A stretch of DNA of 9,326 bases from Victivallaceae bacterium (GTDB lineage: Bacteria > Verrucomicrobiota > Lentisphaeria > Victivallales > Victivallaceae). Position 1 is the stretch's first letter; the number at the start of each line of letters is the position of its first letter. The notes below the pieces were generated by a model. The model saw only the letters and a program-made list of their open reading frames with translations. It was not told the DNA's origin and made no database searches. The DNA is taken from NCBI GenBank assembly GCA_028698975.1, contig JAQVVK010000079.1:1-9326 (forward strand), in the 5' to 3' direction. Shown here one piece after another: positions 6,461 through 9,326 of this stretch. The position numbers and the translations under genes were made by a program.

Positions 6461-7354
6461 AGTTATACCGTTCTCGTTTTCGTCAAACAGGTGCCGGATA
6501 CCCAAAATATTTCCGGTGACGCCATGACGCCGGAGGGGACCGTCAACCGGGCCGCTTTGCCGGCGATCTTCAACCCTGAGGACCTCAATGCGCTTGAACT
6601 GGCATTGCAGCTCAAGGACCGGTACGGAGTAAAAGTCATCATTGCCACGATGGGTATGCCCGCCGCCGCCGAAGTGCTGCGCCAGTCGCTCTATCGCGGC
6701 GCGGATGAGGGGATTCTCATCACCGACCGTGCGCTGGCCGGTGCGGATACGCTTGCGACCAGCTACACGTTGAGCTGCTGTGTCCGCAAGCTCGGCAAGG
6801 TCGATCTGGTGCTTTGCGGCCGTCAGGCCATCGACGGCGACACCGCTCAGGTGGGGCCGCAGATCGCTGAAAAGCTCAAGATGCCGCAGATTTGCTACGT
6901 CGAAGAAGTGGTTAAACTCGAAGACGGCAAAGTCACCGCCCGCCGCGCCATTGACGGCGGTTTCGAGGTGCTTGAGTCGCCGCTGCCGGCTCTGCTTACG
7001 GTGATCGACGCCAACGATCCCCGTCCGATGAACGCCAAGAAAATTATGAAATACAAGCGTGCCAAGACCGCTCCCGAGGTTGCCAAGCTCTATGCCGAGG
7101 GCAACTACGCGGCCGAAAGCAGTATCGACGCCGAGATCAAGACGCTCGAGCAAAAGGGACTTCTGCTCAGTTGCTACGGCGCGGCCGACATCGGCTGCGA
7201 TCCGGCGCGAATCGGGTTCCCGGGTTCGCCGACCAAGGTCAAGCAGGTGATGAGCGTGGTGCTCACCGCCGGCGAAGCCAAGTCGGTGCCGGCCACGGCG
7301 GACGGTATCGGCGAACTCATGCACGAACTCATCAGCGATCATACTCTGGGGTAA
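6458..7354 (+). CDS. etfB: Electron transfer flavoprotein beta subunit
   Basis: The smaller ETF subunit, which with EtfA forms a soluble FAD heterodimer accepting electrons from acyl-CoA dehydrogenases. The GTG start gives 298 residues. Visible family features are the N-terminal VLVFVKQVPDTQ strand, FNPEDLNALELALQLKDRYG (38-57), the nucleotide-binding motif DRALAGADTLATSYTL (90-105) and the near-invariant CGRQAIDGDTAQVGPQIAE (120-138), which binds AMP or, in bifurcating ETFs, a second FAD. The tail contains DPARIGFPGSPTKVKQV (248-264). At 298 residues it is longer than the roughly 255-265 of common EtfB proteins, the extra length lying around the C-terminal arm. It is six bases ahead of etfA and probably translationally coupled to it. 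Whether this ETF is bifurcating cannot be settled by eye. Confidence 0.95.
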   Translation: MSYTVLVFVKQVPDTQNISGDAMTPEGTVNRAALPAIFNPEDLNALELALQLKDRYGVKVIIATMGMPAAAEVLRQSLYRGADEGILITDRALAGADTLATSYTLSCCVRKLGKVDLVLCGRQAIDGDTAQVGPQIAEKLKMPQICYVEEVVKLEDGKVTARRAIDGGFEVLESPLPALLTVIDANDPRPMNAKKIMKYKRAKTAPEVAKLYAEGNYAAESSIDAEIKTLEQKGLLLSCYGAADIGCDPARIGFPGSPTKVKQVMSVVLTAGEAKSVPATADGIGELMHELISDHTLG

Positions 7355-7360
7355 TTTGTC

Positions 7361-8383
7361 ATGTCTGAAAAAATCGGAAACGTTTGGGTATTCATCGAGC
7401 AGGAAGGCGGCCATATTGCTGACGTAAGTCTGGAGTTGGTCTGCAAGGGGCGTGAACTCGCTGGCAAGCTCGGCGTCAAGGTCGAGGCTCTGCTGCTGGG
7501 CGACAAGGTGGGAAAGTGTGTCGATACGCTGTACAGTTACGGCTGCGACACCGTTTATCTGGCCGAGGATCCCCGGCTCGAACCCTTCACCGTGCTGCCT
7601 TATGCCAAGGTGGTTATGGATCTGGTGCGTGAGCACAAACCCAATATTTTGCTGTTTGGAGCAACGCTCAAAGGGCGCGAACTTGCGCCTCGGGTCGCCT
7701 CCGAGAAACTGGGCGGTCTTACCGCCGACTGCACCGATCTCAAGATCGACGACTTCGACGACAAAAAGAACGGCAAGCAGTATTTCAACAAACTTATGCA
7801 GATCCGCCCGGCTTTCGGCGGCAACATCATTGCGACGATCGTCAATACCTGGGACGATCCGCAGATGGTGACCGTGCGCGAGGGCGTGATGAAGATGGAC
7901 GCTCCCGACGCTTCCCGCAAGGGTGCGCTGGTGAAAGTGCCGGTCAGGCTCTCCGATGCCGAAACCGTCATCAAGGTGCTGGAGCGAGTGCGCGCCGATA
8001 AGGAAATCGACCTCAAAGGTGCGCAGATCATCGTCGCCGGCGGCTATGGCGTCGGCAGCAAGGCCAACTTCAAGCTGATCTACGATTTGGCCGAGGCTCT
8101 GGGCGGCGAAGTCGGAGCTTCACGCGCCGCGGTCGACGCCGGCTGGATCGATCACGATCATCAGGTCGGCCAGACAGGTGTGACAGTACGGCCGCGGCTC
8201 TACATAGCCTGCGGTATTTCCGGCTCAATTCAGCATTGCGCCGGTATGAAGGAATCCAAAAAGATCATCGCAATCAACACCGATCCCGGCGCGCCGATCT
8301 TCGGCGTGGCGCATTACGCCATCGTCGGCGATCTCAACTCGGTGATACCGCAGATGATCAAAGCCTTCAAAGCCAAGCAATAA
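7361..8383 (+). CDS. etfA: Electron transfer flavoprotein alpha subunit
   Basis: The large ETF subunit, which carries the redox-active FAD and docks to the dehydrogenase. It is 340 residues, typical for the family. Residues 1 to about 205 form the nucleotide-binding-like N-terminal domain, starting KIGNVWVFIEQEGG. The C-terminal FAD domain is well conserved: GGEVGASRAAVDAGW (248-262), VGQTG (269-273), YIACGISGSIQHCAGM (281-296) and INTDPGAPIF (305-314), ending in VGDLNSVIPQMI (322-333). The ATG at 7361 is six bases after the etfB stop with GGGG (7348-7351) upstream, overlapping the end of etfB. The acyl-CoA dehydrogenase gene begins 19 bases after its stop, so the three genes read as one operon. 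No frameshift or missing FAD motif is visible. Confidence 0.96.
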   Translation: MSEKIGNVWVFIEQEGGHIADVSLELVCKGRELAGKLGVKVEALLLGDKVGKCVDTLYSYGCDTVYLAEDPRLEPFTVLPYAKVVMDLVREHKPNILLFGATLKGRELAPRVASEKLGGLTADCTDLKIDDFDDKKNGKQYFNKLMQIRPAFGGNIIATIVNTWDDPQMVTVREGVMKMDAPDASRKGALVKVPVRLSDAETVIKVLERVRADKEIDLKGAQIIVAGGYGVGSKANFKLIYDLAEALGGEVGASRAAVDAGWIDHDHQVGQTGVTVRPRLYIACGISGSIQHCAGMKESKKIIAINTDPGAPIFGVAHYAIVGDLNSVIPQMIKAFKAKQ

Positions 8384-8402
8384 GAGGAAAGTGGGTTGAC
8401 AA

Positions 8403-9326
8403 ATGGCTAACTTCTTTACCGATAACAAGGATCTGGTGTTCACTCTGAACAACCTCGATCTCGCCCCCGTCACCGCGCTCTGCGAGCATAACTACTCGTT
8501 TGCCGCCGATTACGAAAATGCGCCGGTCGATTTCAAAGACGCGCTCGACAACTACAACCGGGTGCTTTCGGTTGTGGGCGGCATCTGCGGCGACCGTATC
8601 GAGCCTCGCGCCCGTGACATCGATGTGGCCGGGCCGACTTTCGCCGACGGCGTGGTCACCTATAATCCGCTGACCGTGCAGAATCTCAAGGATCTGGCCG
8701 ATGCCGGAGTGATGGGCGTCATGCTCGGTCACCAGTACGGCGGGTTGAATTTCCCGGTCTCGGTCTATACGATGATGACCGAAATGGTTTCCCGCGCCGA
8801 TGCTTCGCTTCAGAACATCTTCGGTTTGCAGGACATCGCCGAAACGATCAGTTTCTTCGGCAACGACGAGCAGAAGGCGCATTATCTGCCGCTTTTCGCC
8901 ACCGGTGCGGTTGACGGGTCGATGGACTTGACCGAGCCTGATTTCGGCTCCGACCTTCAGGCGGTGAGACTCCGGGCCTGGCAGGACGAAAAGACCGGCC
9001 AGTGGTATCTCAACGGTATGAAACGCTTCATCACCAACGGTTGCGCTCAGGTGCATCTGGTGCTGGCGCGTTCCGAAGACGGCACCAGCGACGGCCGCGG
9101 GCTTTCGATGTTCATTTGCGAAAAGTGTCCGCAGCTGGTGGTGCGCCGTATTGAAAACAAGCTCGGTATTCACGGGGTTGCCACGACCGAGCTGCAGTAC
9201 AACGACGTGCCTGCCCAGCTCTGCGGCAAGCGTCGTTTCGGCCTCATCAAATATGTGATGAGCCTGATGAACGGCTCCCGCGTCGCGATCAGCGCGCAGG
9301 CGGTCGGTATCGCCGAAGCGGCCTAC
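8403..9326 (+). CDS. Acyl-CoA dehydrogenase, FadE-like large form (3' end off window)
   Basis: An FAD enzyme that oxidises an acyl-CoA to trans-2-enoyl-CoA, or reduces the enoyl-CoA when run in reverse in fermentation, exchanging electrons with the ETF encoded just upstream. 308 residues are visible from the ATG at 8403; an in-frame TGA at 8397 rules out a longer start, and GTGGG lies seven bases before it. The N-terminal helical extension (MANFFTDNKDLVFTL, then an RVLSVVGGICGDRIEPRA helix at 53-70) is typical of the longer (about 550-600 residue) FadE-like group rather than the 380-residue butyryl-CoA dehydrogenases. Core motifs are MDLTEPDFGSDLQAV (174-188, FAD/substrate contact), RFITNGCA (208-215), ENKLGIHGVATTEL (251-264) and GSRVAISAQAVGIAEAAY (291-308). 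The catalytic glutamate and C-terminal domain lie beyond base 9326. Chain-length specificity cannot be deduced. Confidence 0.93.
   Translation, partial: MANFFTDNKDLVFTLNNLDLAPVTALCEHNYSFAADYENAPVDFKDALDNYNRVLSVVGGICGDRIEPRARDIDVAGPTFADGVVTYNPLTVQNLKDLADAGVMGVMLGHQYGGLNFPVSVYTMMTEMVSRADASLQNIFGLQDIAETISFFGNDEQKAHYLPLFATGAVDGSMDLTEPDFGSDLQAVRLRAWQDEKTGQWYLNGMKRFITNGCAQVHLVLARSEDGTSDGRGLSMFICEKCPQLVVRRIENKLGIHGVATTELQYNDVPAQLCGKRRFGLIKYVMSLMNGSRVAISAQAVGIAEAAY

Noticed and set aside
6014..7636. A 540-residue open frame on the minus strand spanning the GH36 fragment, the ETF promoter and etfB
   Set aside because: It lies antisense to etfB, which has strong family motifs, and its translation has shadow-like composition (rich in H, R, G, Q) with no recognisable domain. 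Long antisense frames are expected opposite GC-rich coding sequence.
8367..9173. A 268-residue minus-strand frame opposite the acyl-CoA dehydrogenase
   Set aside because: It is antisense to conserved dehydrogenase motifs and shows no domain of its own.

Overview
The window looks like the chromosome of an anaerobic, fermentative bacterium. The evidence is a NuoE/NuoF-type electron-input module of the kind used by cytosolic NAD(P)-linked [FeFe] hydrogenases, an etfB-etfA-acyl-CoA dehydrogenase cluster, and a short methionine synthase without a reactivation domain. Coding regions are GC-rich and the longest intergenic stretch is clearly AT-richer. The protein flavour, including a polytopic membrane protein of a type I associate with planctomycete/lentisphaera-like genomes, suggests the PVC superphylum (for example a gut or sediment Lentisphaerota-type anaerobe). 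That assignment is an inference from memory with low to moderate confidence.

Layout. Bases 1-1602 (minus) hold a HydB/HndC-like NuoF subunit whose C-terminus runs off the left edge. Bases 1649-2155 (minus) hold its NuoE/HndA-like partner; together they form a leftward operon. Bases 2156-2611 are a divergent intergenic region with a good sigma70-type promoter for the leftward operon, a weaker candidate for the rightward one, and an 8-bp-arm palindrome within a cluster of GATAA/TTATC elements. Bases 2612-5020 (plus) are metH, followed after 23 bases by a cysteine-rich polytopic membrane protein (5044-6012). Bases 6029-6325 encode an orphan piece that reads like the extreme C-terminus of a GH36 alpha-galactosidase, probably a gene remnant. 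A near-consensus promoter (6336-6364) then drives etfB (6458-7354), etfA (7361-8383) and a FadE-like acyl-CoA dehydrogenase (8403 to the right edge, incomplete).

How it fits together. HydC/HydB-like subunits pass electrons between NAD(P)H and, in known systems, an [FeFe] hydrogenase subunit usually encoded next door (expected to the left of base 1). ETF takes electrons from the acyl-CoA dehydrogenase, or in bifurcating forms couples acyl-CoA, NADH and ferredoxin. Both modules belong to redox balancing in anaerobic metabolism. MetH links the folate one-carbon pool to methionine and is probably an independent transcription unit. I do not see a clearly undescribed system. The features most worth a second look are the GH36 remnant, the altered iron-sulfur motif in the NuoF-like subunit, the intergenic palindrome and the cysteine-rich membrane protein.
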